Positions 19,859 through 29,903 are shown, counted from the stretch's first letter. The stretch is 64,000 bases of DNA from Enterococcus larvae (GCF_017830045.1 NZ_JAEDXU010000005.1:186001-250000); one strand, 5' to 3'. Notes: generated by a model from the letters alone, not told the origin. Numbers and translations: made by a program.

Positions 19859-20323
19859 ATGGGTATTATTGAAGAAAAACTGAAAGCAATGGGGATCGAG
19901 CTGGAAACAGTACCGACGCCGGTAGCAGAATATGTACCATCAAAGCGAGTTGGAAAGTTAGTGTATACTTCTGGCTGTGATTGCAGAAAGAATGGACAAC
20001 TGATACTTAAAGGCAAGCTTGGCAAGGAGTTAGATGTAGCACAAGGCAAAGAAGCTGCCAAACAGGTAGTTGTCAATATCTTAGCGGTCCTTCAAAAAGA
20101 GCTGGGGAGTTTGGATGAAGTAAAGCAGGTGGTGAAGATGTTGGCATTCGTCAACTCGACAGATGAGTTTGTTGAACAACCTTATGTGATCAACGGTGCT
20201 TCAGAATTTTTAGTCGAGGTTTTTGGAGAAAAAGGACGTCATGCACGCTCTGCTATTGGAACAAATACATTACCCTTTGATACACCAGTGGAAATCGAAT
20301 TGATTGTTGAAATAAATCAGTAG
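19859..20323 (+). CDS. RidA/YjgF-family protein
   Basis: A 154-residue member of the YjgF/YER057c/UK114 family (GKLVYTSGCDCR at the N-terminus, GRHARSAIGTNTLPFDTPVEIELIVE at the C-terminus with the conserved Arg). Classical RidA speeds up hydrolysis of enamine/imine intermediates released by PLP enzymes. At 154 residues it belongs to the longer YjgF subgroup. AGGAGG is 6 bases before ATG 19859. It lies 17 bases after the PLP enzyme gene, which fits clean-up of that enzyme's product. Confidence 0.88.
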   Translation: MGIIEEKLKAMGIELETVPTPVAEYVPSKRVGKLVYTSGCDCRKNGQLILKGKLGKELDVAQGKEAAKQVVVNILAVLQKELGSLDEVKQVVKMLAFVNSTDEFVEQPYVINGASEFLVEVFGEKGRHARSAIGTNTLPFDTPVEIELIVEINQ

Positions 20324-20409
20324 ATACAGCTATTCCTCTTCTCAAGGGATCGTTCCTTCTGTATAATTGACAGGGACATGTAAACGTAGAAGAAGGAGGG
20401 GAAACAGAT

Positions 20410-21405
20410 ATGAACCGAGTGACAATCAAGGATATTGCAGAGCAGGCAGGTGTCTCTAAGACAATTGTTTCCCATTACTTGAACAATAATTTCAAATTCA
20501 TGAGTGAAGAAACGAAAAACAGAATAGCTCAAATTGTTAAGGAAACGAACTATATTCCGAGAAACAGTGCCAGAAATTTGAAATTTAAAAAGGTAAAAGT
20601 AATCAATATCATTGTTGCAAATATCTCAAGTTCATTCTCCACTAATGTTATCAAATACATTGATCGAAAAATCAGTTCTCCTTCAGTTCAGGTGATCGTA
20701 TCTTATTCAGATGATGATGGCGAGAAAGAAAAGAACTTGATTGAGCAAGCGATTGCTTCTGATGTAGATGGAATCGTACTCTTTCCTACAGGAGTAAATA
20801 CAGCGTATTATCGCATGCTTGATGAAAAAAAAGTACCAATTGTCTATGTGGATCGAATTCCGCTAAGTGTTGAAAATTATTTTTGTGTTCTTTTGGATAA
20901 TCAGGCAGCGATGGAAGAGGCAGTTCGTGTTCTGACAGGTCGTGGGCATAAACAGCTTGCTTATCTTAGTCTGCCTTTTCAAGAAGAAGTGACGCCAAGA
21001 ACAGAACGTTTGGAAGCTTTTCAGGAATCTGTTTCCAACTTGGAAGGCGTACTGCCAAGTATCCTTTCCGGCTCAGAAGAGAGCCTTGGTGGAAAAATAG
21101 AAACAATATTGAAAAGCAGCAGCTTTGCACCCACAGCGTTTATCGCATCTAATGATACCTGTTTGGAAAGTCTGCTGCGTGTATACAAGAAAACAGAGAC
21201 AAAGAGAAAAATAGATATCGTATCTATTGATGGTTACGAACTATATATGATTTTGGATCAGATTATTTTAACAATCGAACATCCAATTCAGGAAATTTGT
21301 GATCGTATCTTAGCTTGTCTGAATATTGAAGCAAGTGATAGAGAGGAACAGCTGGCTCGAGGAAAACAAATTTTCAGATTCGAACCGGTGTTCATTTCTT
21401 CGTAA
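20410..21405 (+). CDS. LacI-family transcriptional regulator
   Basis: 331 residues: N-terminal helix-turn-helix and hinge (VTIKDIAEQAGVSKTIVSHYLNN, residues 3-25), followed by a periplasmic-binding-protein-like effector domain. It closes the PTS gene cluster after an 86-base gap that holds a possible promoter (TTCTCA and TATAAT at 20362). The most likely target is the ATTAACCGGTTAAT palindrome in front of the IIC gene. The inducer would be a sugar phosphate from the pathway. The effector domain is diverged, and the KdgR-like subgroup is the nearest I recognise. Confidence 0.92.
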   Translation: MNRVTIKDIAEQAGVSKTIVSHYLNNNFKFMSEETKNRIAQIVKETNYIPRNSARNLKFKKVKVINIIVANISSSFSTNVIKYIDRKISSPSVQVIVSYSDDDGEKEKNLIEQAIASDVDGIVLFPTGVNTAYYRMLDEKKVPIVYVDRIPLSVENYFCVLLDNQAAMEEAVRVLTGRGHKQLAYLSLPFQEEVTPRTERLEAFQESVSNLEGVLPSILSGSEESLGGKIETILKSSSFAPTAFIASNDTCLESLLRVYKKTETKRKIDIVSIDGYELYMILDQIILTIEHPIQEICDRILACLNIEASDREEQLARGKQIFRFEPVFISS

Positions 21406-21476
21406 TAAAGTTGATTACGTGAAATTTATTTCATGTAACTATATTTTCTCCTATAAACTCCGTTCAAAAAAGAGAG

Positions 21477-21523
21477 CGAAAGAAACGAAATCGGTTGAGA
21501 CTGATTTCGTTTCTTTCGTTTTT
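21477..21523 (+). terminator. Terminator after the lacI-type gene
   Basis: A perfect 16-bp stem (CGAAAGAAACGAAATC at 21477-21492, complement at 21503-21518) followed by T5. Confidence 0.88.
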
Positions 21524-21625
21524 ATGAATAGGAAAGAGGCTACTCTTTTTTGCGTTCCCAACTATTTTAAAGCAATTCTGTATCAGGCGCTCCAGATTTG
21601 TCACGTTCTTTTTTGCTGATCATAG

Positions 21626-22216
21626 CTACTGATAAGGCGGTTTATTTCTTCTCAGTCCTCGAATCTTTTTTGGTAGGAAAAGGATAAACAATGTATGCGG
21701 CATACTTACGATTGCCCATGCTAATGGTCTGCTGATAAAGCCTTGCCCATACAGCCTTTTCAGTATGAAATGAAACAAAGTGATACCGACACTTAACAAG
21801 ATCAATGTCAGCCATTTAGGGTCGATTGTCGAGTGAGACAGCAACAGTCGACCAATAAAAGGATAGGTGTAGAAGAAAATACCAGCTAACGTTACACGCC
21901 AGTTTTTCACAGCAGCATCAAGATTAAGAACAAAAAAAATCAATGACAGCAATAGAGCGATTGGTGGGAAAAAGGCGATCATTGCGGAATAAATACTCCC
22001 CCAGAGCAGCATCAAAGGTCCTCTTACAATCGCTGTGATTCCTATCAGTAAAACAATCAGTAATAGTTGTTGTGTGATGCCGGCATATGTGAGCATAGAA
22101 AAAAGTATCAGTAAGCTCCAATGCCAGATGGTTTGCGTCTGTTCTTTGCGGGCAGCAGATACTTTCCTTTGTATCACTGATTTGAAAAGATCGGAAGAAG
22201 AAAAAATTTGTTTCAT
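21626..22216 (-). CDS. Multi-pass membrane protein of unknown function
   Basis: 196 residues with a cytoplasmic basic N-terminus (MKQIFSSSDLFKSVIQRKVSAARKEQ) and about six membrane segments. It ends in a basic tail. The start is ATG 22216 with TAGGAG 9 bases upstream; a TTG at 22225 is too close to that site. I do not recognise a family signature. It faces away from the LysM gene and stands alone. Confidence 0.65.
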   Translation of the reverse strand: MKQIFSSSDLFKSVIQRKVSAARKEQTQTIWHWSLLILFSMLTYAGITQQLLLIVLLIGITAIVRGPLMLLWGSIYSAMIAFFPPIALLLSLIFFVLNLDAAVKNWRVTLAGIFFYTYPFIGRLLLSHSTIDPKWLTLILLSVGITLFHFILKRLYGQGFISRPLAWAIVSMPHTLFILFLPKKIRGLRRNKPPYQ

Positions 22217-22439
22217 GAATACCAACTCCTAACGATTAGATGTACGAGCAGTGTAACAGGAAATAGAGTATACGACATCCGTCCAAAGACTGATAACAAA
22301 AGAGAGTGAACGATTACGAGAGAGGGAGAATTATGCTGTCTTCAACAATCATCTTGAAGCAATAGAAGATCAAAAAAACAGAAGAATCGAGTGAAAGTAT
22401 CACAGGATGAAAAAATATAAGAAAGATTCGGAATATCTC

Positions 22440-22468
22440 TTGTAACATTTCTGTAATAGTATTATAAT
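22440..22468 (+). promoter_or_regulatory. Sigma-A promoter of the LysM gene
   Basis: TTGTAA (22440-22445) and TATAAT (22463-22468) with 17-base spacing, 42 bases before the start codon. Confidence 0.8.
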
Positions 22469-22510
22469 GTTTTTGTAAACAAAAAGAAATATAAGAGGAG
22501 GAAAAGAAAA

Positions 22511-23779
22511 ATGAAAAAGTTGTCGGTTATGGTTTTGGCAGGTGGGTTGATTGTTGGAGGAATGTTTGTAGGGACTGCAGTTTTTGCAGATGCGTGGCGT
22601 GCGAATACTCCCGAGAGTATCCAAATCGTGGATGGTCAGAAGAGCTACACAATGAAGTGGGGCGATACGCTCTGGGCAATTGGACAAAAGGTAAATATCA
22701 AACATGAAAAATTGGCGGAAATCAATGGTATAAATTTGGCATCAGGAGAACAATATGCGCTGCCTGTGGGAAGAGTTCTTACTTTTGACGGGAGTGTAGT
22801 TACTGTGAAGGATACTGATGGTTCTATTTATTCTCAGTCTGTAATTAATGAAGAGGACAAGATCGATCCTCAAAAAGAGGTTGGTGAAGCTGTTGGAGAG
22901 GAAACTACGAACCAGTACCCTTATTCAGTATCGAGAGAATCATTAAGCTATCCAATCACTTTTTATTATCAGGGAATCAATATGCCGGACTCAGTGACCT
23001 TAGATTTTTCTCAAGGAAATTCAGGGAAAGTCACTTTTTCCAGTAACGGACGAATCAATGAATACAATGCAACTTTCGATGTCACAGCAACAAAAGCTAT
23101 CAGGATTTATAATGCAAACGGCACAGCGGATAATAGACTTCGAACAGTGAATGTAAATACAGAAATTACGTTGCAGCCAGTGGCAGAAGATACGTACTAT
23201 TTCGGCAGCGGCAACAATAATTTCTATCTGTTTATCAACAGTAATGGCGGCCTGTCTCTGATTACACCAAATTATGCGGGAAATTATCCAATAGAAGAAG
23301 CAGATGTGATGAGCGAAGTGTTGACCACAAGAACGACAAATGAGCAAACACCTACGGAGAATCCTTTAGCCGGCTATTCCGACGAACAGATTGAATACGC
23401 ACGTGTAACTGAATCTCTTTTACAGTATTATGGCATTGCGGGACAGCCGATTGAAATTTCAGCTATTAGAAATGCGGCTGGTGCTCAAGTTTTGCCATTC
23501 AATGGATCACAGACAATGACGGAGCCAAGTGTTACACTCAGCTTCAGCATGGACGGAACGATGGCATCTACAGTGATAGTGACCTATATGTCTAATCACG
23601 ATGGTTCTATCCGCTTCTATAAAATCCCGAATCACTACCAAGATCCCCGTTATGAAACAGATCCTGATTGGGTGAATACAGAAACTGGAAACTTATTGAA
23701 TAGTATTCAAACGCTTAGTATTTCAACAGCTTATGATCAACAGGCAGCAGGGATCATTGGATTGATCAGTGTGAACTGA
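22511..23779 (+). CDS. Secreted LysM-domain protein
   Basis: 422 residues. A signal peptide (about 1-27, MKKLSVMVLAGGLIVGG... ending near VFADA) is followed by one LysM domain (about 45-92, SYTMKWGDTLWAIGQKVNI). LysM domains bind the GlcNAc-containing glycan of peptidoglycan. The remaining 320 residues form two beta-rich parts separated by a Thr/Glu/Asn linker (TTRTTNEQTPTENPLAGYSDEQ). The second part begins with a DUF4767-like YSDEQIEYARV segment. No hydrolase motif was recognised, so a cell-wall-bound accessory or adhesion role is more likely than lysis. The gene has its own promoter and an AGGAGG site. Confidence 0.8.
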   Translation: MKKLSVMVLAGGLIVGGMFVGTAVFADAWRANTPESIQIVDGQKSYTMKWGDTLWAIGQKVNIKHEKLAEINGINLASGEQYALPVGRVLTFDGSVVTVKDTDGSIYSQSVINEEDKIDPQKEVGEAVGEETTNQYPYSVSRESLSYPITFYYQGINMPDSVTLDFSQGNSGKVTFSSNGRINEYNATFDVTATKAIRIYNANGTADNRLRTVNVNTEITLQPVAEDTYYFGSGNNNFYLFINSNGGLSLITPNYAGNYPIEEADVMSEVLTTRTTNEQTPTENPLAGYSDEQIEYARVTESLLQYYGIAGQPIEISAIRNAAGAQVLPFNGSQTMTEPSVTLSFSMDGTMASTVIVTYMSNHDGSIRFYKIPNHYQDPRYETDPDWVNTETGNLLNSIQTLSISTAYDQQAAGIIGLISVN

Positions 23780-23879
23780 AGGGCTTCATTTTCAATGGCA
23801 AACGAATAGTCAACTATTGACGGTATGCTGAGTTCTCATGTGAAGTTACTATAGAAACTTAATGAATAGTTGATGATAG

Positions 23880-23917
23880 GATTGATCTCTGTGTCATGCA
23901 GAGGTCAGTTCTTTTTT
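23880..23917 (+). terminator. Terminator downstream of the LysM gene
   Basis: An imperfect stem (GATTGATCTCTG with CAGAGGTCAGTTC) followed by T6. A stretch of about 100 unexplained bases lies between the stop codon and this hairpin. Confidence 0.65.
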
Positions 23918-24048
23918 GAGTAGAAGAAATACGAAGTTTGGGCGTTAAAGCAGCGGGGAAGAAAAATCAATAAGTTTTCTCTATTCCAAGTGTTTTATTC
24001 TTCTTTCTGGTAAAATGGGAAGGAGTATAACTGGCAGGAGGAAGAAAA

Positions 24049-24815
24049 ATGATTTTTGATTCACATACCCATTTGAATGCAGAGCAATTCAATGATGATA
24101 TACCAGAAACGATTGAACGTGCCAAGGAGCTGGGCGTCACGGAAATGGCGGTAGTCGGTTTTGATACACCAACAATCGATAAATCTCTAGCATTAAGCAA
24201 GGAGTATTCAGATATATATAGTATCATCGGCTGGCACCCAACAGAAGCCGGCAGCTACACCAAAGAAATTGAGACAAGACTTCAAGAGCTGCTGACAACA
24301 CCAGAGGTTGTTGCTCTAGGTGAAATTGGCTTGGATTACTACTGGATGGAGGATCCGAAAGAGGTACAGGATCGCGTCTTTCGGCGCCAGATTGCGATTG
24401 CCAAAGAGATGAAGCTGCCAATCAGCATTCATATGCGTGATGCGATCGAGGATACGTATCGTGTCCTTAAAGAAGAAGGTGTTCAAGATATTGGCGGGAT
24501 CATGCACAGCTACAGCGGCGACAGTGAATGGATGAAGCGATTCCTTGATCTTGGTATGCACATTTCCTTCAGTGGTGTTGTTTCCTTCAAAAAAGCAGTA
24601 GAGGTACAGGAAGCGGCACAGACTGCACCGATCGATCGTATGCTAGTGGAAACTGACGCTCCCTATTTGGCACCTGTTCCGTATCGAGGAAAGCGAAATG
24701 AACCGGGATATACCCGCTATGTTGTTGAAAAGATTGCAGAATTGAGAAATATGCCATGGGAAGAACTAGCTCAACAAACAACGAAAAACGCCCATCAGCT
24801 ATTTAGGATAGAGAA

Positions 24816-24819
<4 letters not shown>
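24049..24819 (+). CDS. TatD-family metal-dependent nuclease
   Basis: 256 residues of the TatD amidohydrolase-like barrel. The first metal histidines are His6 and His8 (FDSHTHLN), then GEIGLDYYW with the metal glutamate, [16 protein letters not shown], and ETDAPYLAP at the C-terminal end. Members are 3'-5' exonucleases on DNA or act on D-aminoacyl-type substrates. It is first of three genes (tatD, rnmV, rsmA) that overlap by four bases at each joint, a conserved Firmicutes operon. AGGAGGA precedes ATG 24049. Confidence 0.93.
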
Positions 24820-26266
<1,447 letters not shown>

Positions 26267-26280
26267 ATGAACCGAAACAG

Positions 26281-26322
26281 AAAAGATAGACTTCTTCGAA
26301 ATCTGAGGAAGCTATCTTTTTT
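26281..26322 (+). terminator. Terminator of the tatD-rnmV-rsmA operon
   Basis: The stem AAAGATAG-ACTTC / GAAG-CTATCTTT is followed by T6. Confidence 0.85.
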
Positions 26323-26387
26323 GTGATTAGGTGTGGAATCATTGAAAAAATATGGTATTTAAAATTGGAAAGGCTTTCTTGATAGAA

Positions 26388-26448
26388 GTGTCTTGACACC
26401 TCTGTTTATTTTGAATAAAATAGGCTTCATAGATGTGTCAAGACACAT
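26388..26448 (+). promoter_or_regulatory. Promoter with paired TGTC-N2-GACA operators (NiaR-like)
   Basis: TTGACA (26394-26399) and TAAAAT (26416-26421) form a promoter with 16-base spacing. The -35 lies inside the dyad GTGTC-TT-GACAC (26388-26399). A second, better dyad ATGTGTC-AA-GACACAT (26433-26448) lies just before the ribosome site. Two such dyads flanking a promoter suggest repression by a dimer. The TGTCnnGACA form resembles, from memory, the sites of the niacin repressor NiaR, which fits the gene behind it. Confidence 0.75.
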
Positions 26449-26462
26449 TAGGGAGGAAAGAA

Positions 26463-27074
26463 ATGAGAAAAAATTCTGTTAGACAATTAACGATTTCTGC
26501 ATTATTGATAGCAATGGGGATCATTATTCCAATGGTTATGCCAAGAATCACGATTGGGCCGGCTTCCTTTACACTAGCAAGTCATGTGCCTGTATTTTTG
26601 GCCATGTTTATTTCACCGGAAGCAGCAATCGCTGTGTCACTAGGCACAGGCTTTGGGTTCTTTTTATCAGCAACACCGATCATTGCACTAAGAGCTTTAT
26701 CTCACATGGTCTTTGCTGTAATTGGGGCGATGTACCTGAAGAAGCATCCGGAGGTAGCTTTACGGTCGAAGCAGTTTTCTTTGATGAACGGACGCTTTCA
26801 ATTGTTCAATTTCGTGATAGCATTGATCCATTCGGCAATTGAACTGGTAGTGATTACTGCATTTTATACAATGGGGAACATGCCTGAGACATACTATACG
26901 GATGGTTATATTTATTCGATCCTCTTATTGATGGGGGTTGGCGGTATCATTCACAGTATGGTGGATTTCAATATTGCGTACTTCCTTGCAGGAAGCTTGA
27001 GTAAAGCCTTCGACATCCCTGTATTTACAAATGCCAAAAAGCTGTTGCAAAAGCAAGTAGGAGAGAATGCGTAG
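26463..27074 (+). CDS. ECF transporter S component, probably niacin (NiaX-like)
   Basis: 203 residues with six membrane segments. The first contains the ALLIA (AxxxA) motif that S components use to dock on EcfT. The layout MRKNSVRQLTISALLIAMGIII, then MPRITIGPASFTLASHVPVF, fits ECF S components of the vitamin type. The specificity call of niacin rests on the two NiaR-like operators in front of the gene and on general likeness to NiaX. EcfA and EcfT are not in the window and would be shared. The start is ATG 26463 behind GGGAGGAAAG; an ATG at 26433 lies within the operator. Confidence 0.72.
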   Translation: MRKNSVRQLTISALLIAMGIIIPMVMPRITIGPASFTLASHVPVFLAMFISPEAAIAVSLGTGFGFFLSATPIIALRALSHMVFAVIGAMYLKKHPEVALRSKQFSLMNGRFQLFNFVIALIHSAIELVVITAFYTMGNMPETYYTDGYIYSILLLMGVGGIIHSMVDFNIAYFLAGSLSKAFDIPVFTNAKKLLQKQVGENA

Positions 27075-27097
27075 CTGAATAGATATATTGAAATTTG

Positions 27098-27137
27098 AAC
27101 TGGGACAACGGGAAAAAGCCGTTGTTCCAGTTTTTTT
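27098..27137 (+). terminator. Terminator
   Basis: The stem AACTGGGACAACGG (27098-27111) with CCGTTGTTCCAGTT (27119-27132), one mismatch at most, is followed by T7. Confidence 0.88.
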
Positions 27138-27182
27138 GTGAATAAAATGTTAGTAAATACAGATATACAGCCACTTTTTACT

Positions 27183-27211
27183 TTTACAAAAATTTATATA
27201 TATCATATGAT
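27183..27211 (+). promoter_or_regulatory. Promoter of the type VII effector module
   Basis: TTTACA (27183-27188) and TATGAT (27206-27211) with 17-base spacing, 45 bases before the first gene of the six-gene cluster. Confidence 0.75.
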
Positions 27212-27255
27212 ACACTGAATTTAACAAAACGACGAAATAGAGGAGATGAAGCGAA

Positions 27256-27573
27256 ATGGCTAAGAAAAAATACCCCGAGGCGCAAGGAAAGTATGACCAA
27301 TACAATAATGTTGCAGCCAAGTTGAAAACTTATAAAAGTACGATACAGACAAATATCAGTCTGAATCTTTCAACAGGGGATATAGGAAGCGATGTTTCTG
27401 GTGCCTACTATGACAAATTTGTGGAAAAAGAGCAGGAATGGCGAGATCAAGTAAATCAAGTAGTTACAGATTTTACAAATTTTCAGACTAGTCTGCAAAC
27501 ATGCATTACAGAGGCTGAGACAAAGGCTTCACTTTGGCATGGTAGAATAGGGATGATGGAAGAGGAGGAGTAA
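27256..27573 (+). CDS. Small helical type VII secretion-associated protein
   Basis: 105 residues, predicted as two long helices with a turn near GDIGSDVSGAYYDKF. It has no signal peptide, and the acidic tail ends in EEEE. Size and helical hairpin form match WXG100/DUF5082-like partners that are encoded directly ahead of LXG-type effectors, though the WxG itself is not evident here. GGAGATGA lies before ATG 27256. It is first of a tightly packed series, so it is probably a partner or chaperone of the effector at 28841. The exact family is uncertain. Confidence 0.6.
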   Translation: MAKKKYPEAQGKYDQYNNVAAKLKTYKSTIQTNISLNLSTGDIGSDVSGAYYDKFVEKEQEWRDQVNQVVTDFTNFQTSLQTCITEAETKASLWHGRIGMMEEEE

Positions 27574-27579
27574 TTGATC

Positions 27580-27882
27580 ATGAATGATTTTGTTGAAGTA
27601 AAGGACGGGTTGACGGATACGATAAGTTCCTATCGGACAATTAGTGAGGGATTAAATAACCTGGGAGATTTGATGAAAGAAATAGATACTTCGCTATCCT
27701 CTGACAAATGGCAAGGAGAATCAAAGGATAAGTGCCAGTTCATCCATGATGCAGTGAAGGTTTATTATGTTGCTATACAATCGTTGTGCGAGGGGATGGA
27801 GCAGCATAGTCAAAAACTGATCGACAACACAGATAGCTTTGTTGATGATTCGGACAATGTACGGATGCTGAATTCAATTTAA
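27580..27882 (+). CDS. WXG100-like type VII secretion protein
   Basis: 100 residues forming a helical hairpin with the Trp-x-Gly turn in SSDKWQGESKDKC, the hallmark of ESAT-6/WXG100 proteins. These are secreted as dimers through the EssC ATPase or act as effector adaptors. GAGGAGG lies before the gene. I prefer ATG 27580 (spacing about 10); a TTG at 27574, right after the previous stop, is too close. No secretion apparatus gene (essA/B/C, esaA) is in this window, so export would rely on a distant locus. Confidence 0.7.
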   Translation: MNDFVEVKDGLTDTISSYRTISEGLNNLGDLMKEIDTSLSSDKWQGESKDKCQFIHDAVKVYYVAIQSLCEGMEQHSQKLIDNTDSFVDDSDNVRMLNSI

Positions 27883-27898
27883 ATAGGAGGACATATAA

Positions 27899-28522
27899 AT
27901 GTATGATATCTATGAACTGTATATTTTAAATAGTGTGATCGACGGAAAAAATGTTTTTTCCTTACCACTATTTTCAGAGATGGACATTTCAAAATTAGTT
28001 GCTGATACAATTAAGGAGCGAATGATTGAAAAAGGTTTTTTGGAAAGCCCTTCTAGTTTGGCAGATAGTAGTGTTAGAACGATACAACGCTTACAGGATT
28101 TTAAACATGCAAAGAGCTATTTTCAGATCGATACAGTAACGATGGGAATCATCAATGATCAGGAAGCTATTTTGATTATTGAAAATCCATTTTATAAGAA
28201 TTATGAGATCAAACGAGTAGATATTTCGAAGGGGTTGCAGCAATTACAGGAAGCGTATACCTTTTTGAAGGACGAAAGCATTTCAGAAAAAATAGAAGAA
28301 ACTGAGACAAGGTGCTCGGAAAGAAAATTGGAACGACTGGGCTATGATAAAAAGCTGAGTTTGAAGATCCATTCAAAATCAGTGGATGATGAAGCAAAAA
28401 CTTTATTTTTTAAAAAGGAAGATGGATTCTATGTATATGATTATCTTGACCATATACTGTATAAAAAGAATTATGATACCTTCATCCAAATTTTGAATGA
28501 AAGGGTGAAGATACATGACTGA
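27899..28522 (+). CDS. Type VII module protein, possible effector-targeting chaperone
   Basis: 207 residues, soluble, mixed alpha/beta, without catalytic motif (MYDIYELYILNSVIDGKNVF... FYVYDYLDHILYKKNYDTF). Proteins of this size and place (between WXG100-like genes and the effector) in Firmicutes type VII clusters include DUF5081/EspG-like chaperones. I make this link from context and general look only. TAGGAGG lies 8 bases before ATG 27899. Its stop overlaps the next start by eight bases, showing tight coupling. Confidence 0.5.
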   Translation: MYDIYELYILNSVIDGKNVFSLPLFSEMDISKLVADTIKERMIEKGFLESPSSLADSSVRTIQRLQDFKHAKSYFQIDTVTMGIINDQEAILIIENPFYKNYEIKRVDISKGLQQLQEAYTFLKDESISEKIEETETRCSERKLERLGYDKKLSLKIHSKSVDDEAKTLFFKKEDGFYVYDYLDHILYKKNYDTFIQILNERVKIHD

Positions 28523-28841
28523 TAAACTAAATTTTAGTATAGAGATGATGAATGAAATCAGCGGAAAATACCAGAGCTGTGTCACGGAAACTGAAACGAT
28601 CCTTGAGAGCTTGAATACGTTGAGAAACCAGTTGAACGACAATTATAAAGGACACGGCAGTGCACTTTCAGATGATGCTGTCTCCAAAATAATTGAACAT
28701 GTAGAGTTTTTACAGAAATGTTATAGTTGTACAGAGCAGTTTGTAACGCATACGCAGGAAACGATGGCTATGTTGGATGACATGCTTATGAAGCCAAGTG
28801 ATGTACTCAGCACCACAGCAAGCTCTGGAGGTGGACGGTAA
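28515..28841 (+). CDS. Small helical type VII effector partner (LXG-associated type)
   Basis: 108 residues, helical hairpin, with a turn at NDNYKGHGSALSDDA and a flexible Gly/Ser tail (SSGGGR). It sits directly before the effector gene and overlaps its start by one base, the position of the Lap1-type proteins (TIGR04197/DUF3130) that pair with LXG domains to build the secretion signal. Membership in that family is suggested, not proven. Two cysteines in KCYSC are unusual for this class. Confidence 0.58.
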   Translation: MTDKLNFSIEMMNEISGKYQSCVTETETILESLNTLRNQLNDNYKGHGSALSDDAVSKIIEHVEFLQKCYSCTEQFVTHTQETMAMLDDMLMKPSDVLSTTASSGGGR

Positions 28842-29899
28842 TGCCGCAAATAAAGACAAGAAATGAAAATTGGTTGGATCGGTCGAATGTTTTATATCGA
28901 GATATAGGTTGGGAAGTAGAAAATTTATATACGGCACAAACAGAATGTCAAAGTGCTGTAGATGCAGTCGTAGCTCAGGGAGACATTGGCTCATTATCGT
29001 TGCCGGTTACGGTGGCTCAGCTAGAAGAATTGAATGAAAAACGTCGAACGCTAGTTTCTTTTTGTAATGGTGTACATTATGAAATTGCTGAATTAATTGA
29101 CAATCCATTTTCAACTGGAGTATCTGAAACGATTCAGGCAGCCTATGAGCTGAACCCGTCTGATATTACAGTCACAACTGGTAAACAGTTTCTTTTCTTT
29201 GATAAGAATACTTCTTTGACGGATTTGATCAGTTCGACAATCGTTGATGATGAGTTAAGGGCTGATTTTGAGAAAAAAGCGAAAAATTTAGATCAAGACA
29301 AAATATCCGATACACTGGATCAGGATATTCAAGAAGCTCGTTTTTGGAAGGATGAATTTATCAAAGCAGATGAGTGCAAAAAAATAGCAGAAGAGATTTT
29401 CACACCGGAAGTTCGAAAAAATTGGGAAAATATGTCTCCAGAGAAACGAAAAAAAATAATTGAAGAATATGCTGACAGAATTGGCTCTGTTTTTGGAAAT
29501 GGAAATAGTATTTTTGATGATCTCGTTTATTACAAAGGTAATGATGGGGATTATGGATATAATTCTAGCTGGGGTAGTAGAAAATGGTTATTTTGGACAG
29601 AAAGAAATCATGAAACTGGAATAAACGATAAATTTGTAGAAAACCCAATAAAGAATTACTCAATCGATAAAATTATTGATACTACAACTCATGAGCTTCG
29701 ACATGCTTATCAAGATGAAGTAAAAAATGATCCTGATAAATACAACGCCCCGCAGTCAGTGATAGACGATTGGGGTGCGCCTTATATTAAATCAGATACA
29801 AAGTTGGGGTATGATAAATATTATAATCAGCCGGTGGAAGAGGATGCGAAGGCATTTGCTGCATTGGCAAAGCCGTCAGGAACTAAATTAAAGGAGTAA
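28841..29899 (+). CDS. Candidate type VII effector with zincin-like toxin domain
   Basis: 352 residues. The N-terminal part of about 110 residues is helical and resembles a short LXG-like secretion domain. A hydrophilic linker follows, then a C-terminal domain with the zinc-protease motif HELRH at 284-288 (DTTTHELRHAYQDE). Downstream is an EEDAKAFA segment at 333-340 whose Glu could be the third ligand, as in gluzincins. Polymorphic toxins often end in such metallopeptidase domains. No signal peptide is present, as expected for type VII export. It is followed 4 bases later by a membrane-anchored protein that is the likely immunity factor. The target is unknown. Confidence 0.7.
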   Translation: MPQIKTRNENWLDRSNVLYRDIGWEVENLYTAQTECQSAVDAVVAQGDIGSLSLPVTVAQLEELNEKRRTLVSFCNGVHYEIAELIDNPFSTGVSETIQAAYELNPSDITVTTGKQFLFFDKNTSLTDLISSTIVDDELRADFEKKAKNLDQDKISDTLDQDIQEARFWKDEFIKADECKKIAEEIFTPEVRKNWENMSPEKRKKIIEEYADRIGSVFGNGNSIFDDLVYYKGNDGDYGYNSSWGSRKWLFWTERNHETGINDKFVENPIKNYSIDKIIDTTTHELRHAYQDEVKNDPDKYNAPQSVIDDWGAPYIKSDTKLGYDKYYNQPVEEDAKAFAALAKPSGTKLKE

Positions 29900-29903
29900 A
29901 CTA

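Noticed and set aside
21326-21619. 97-codon frame past the end of the LacI-type gene
   Set aside because: It overlaps the LacI gene end and the perfect terminator hairpin; its composition is that of non-coding DNA.
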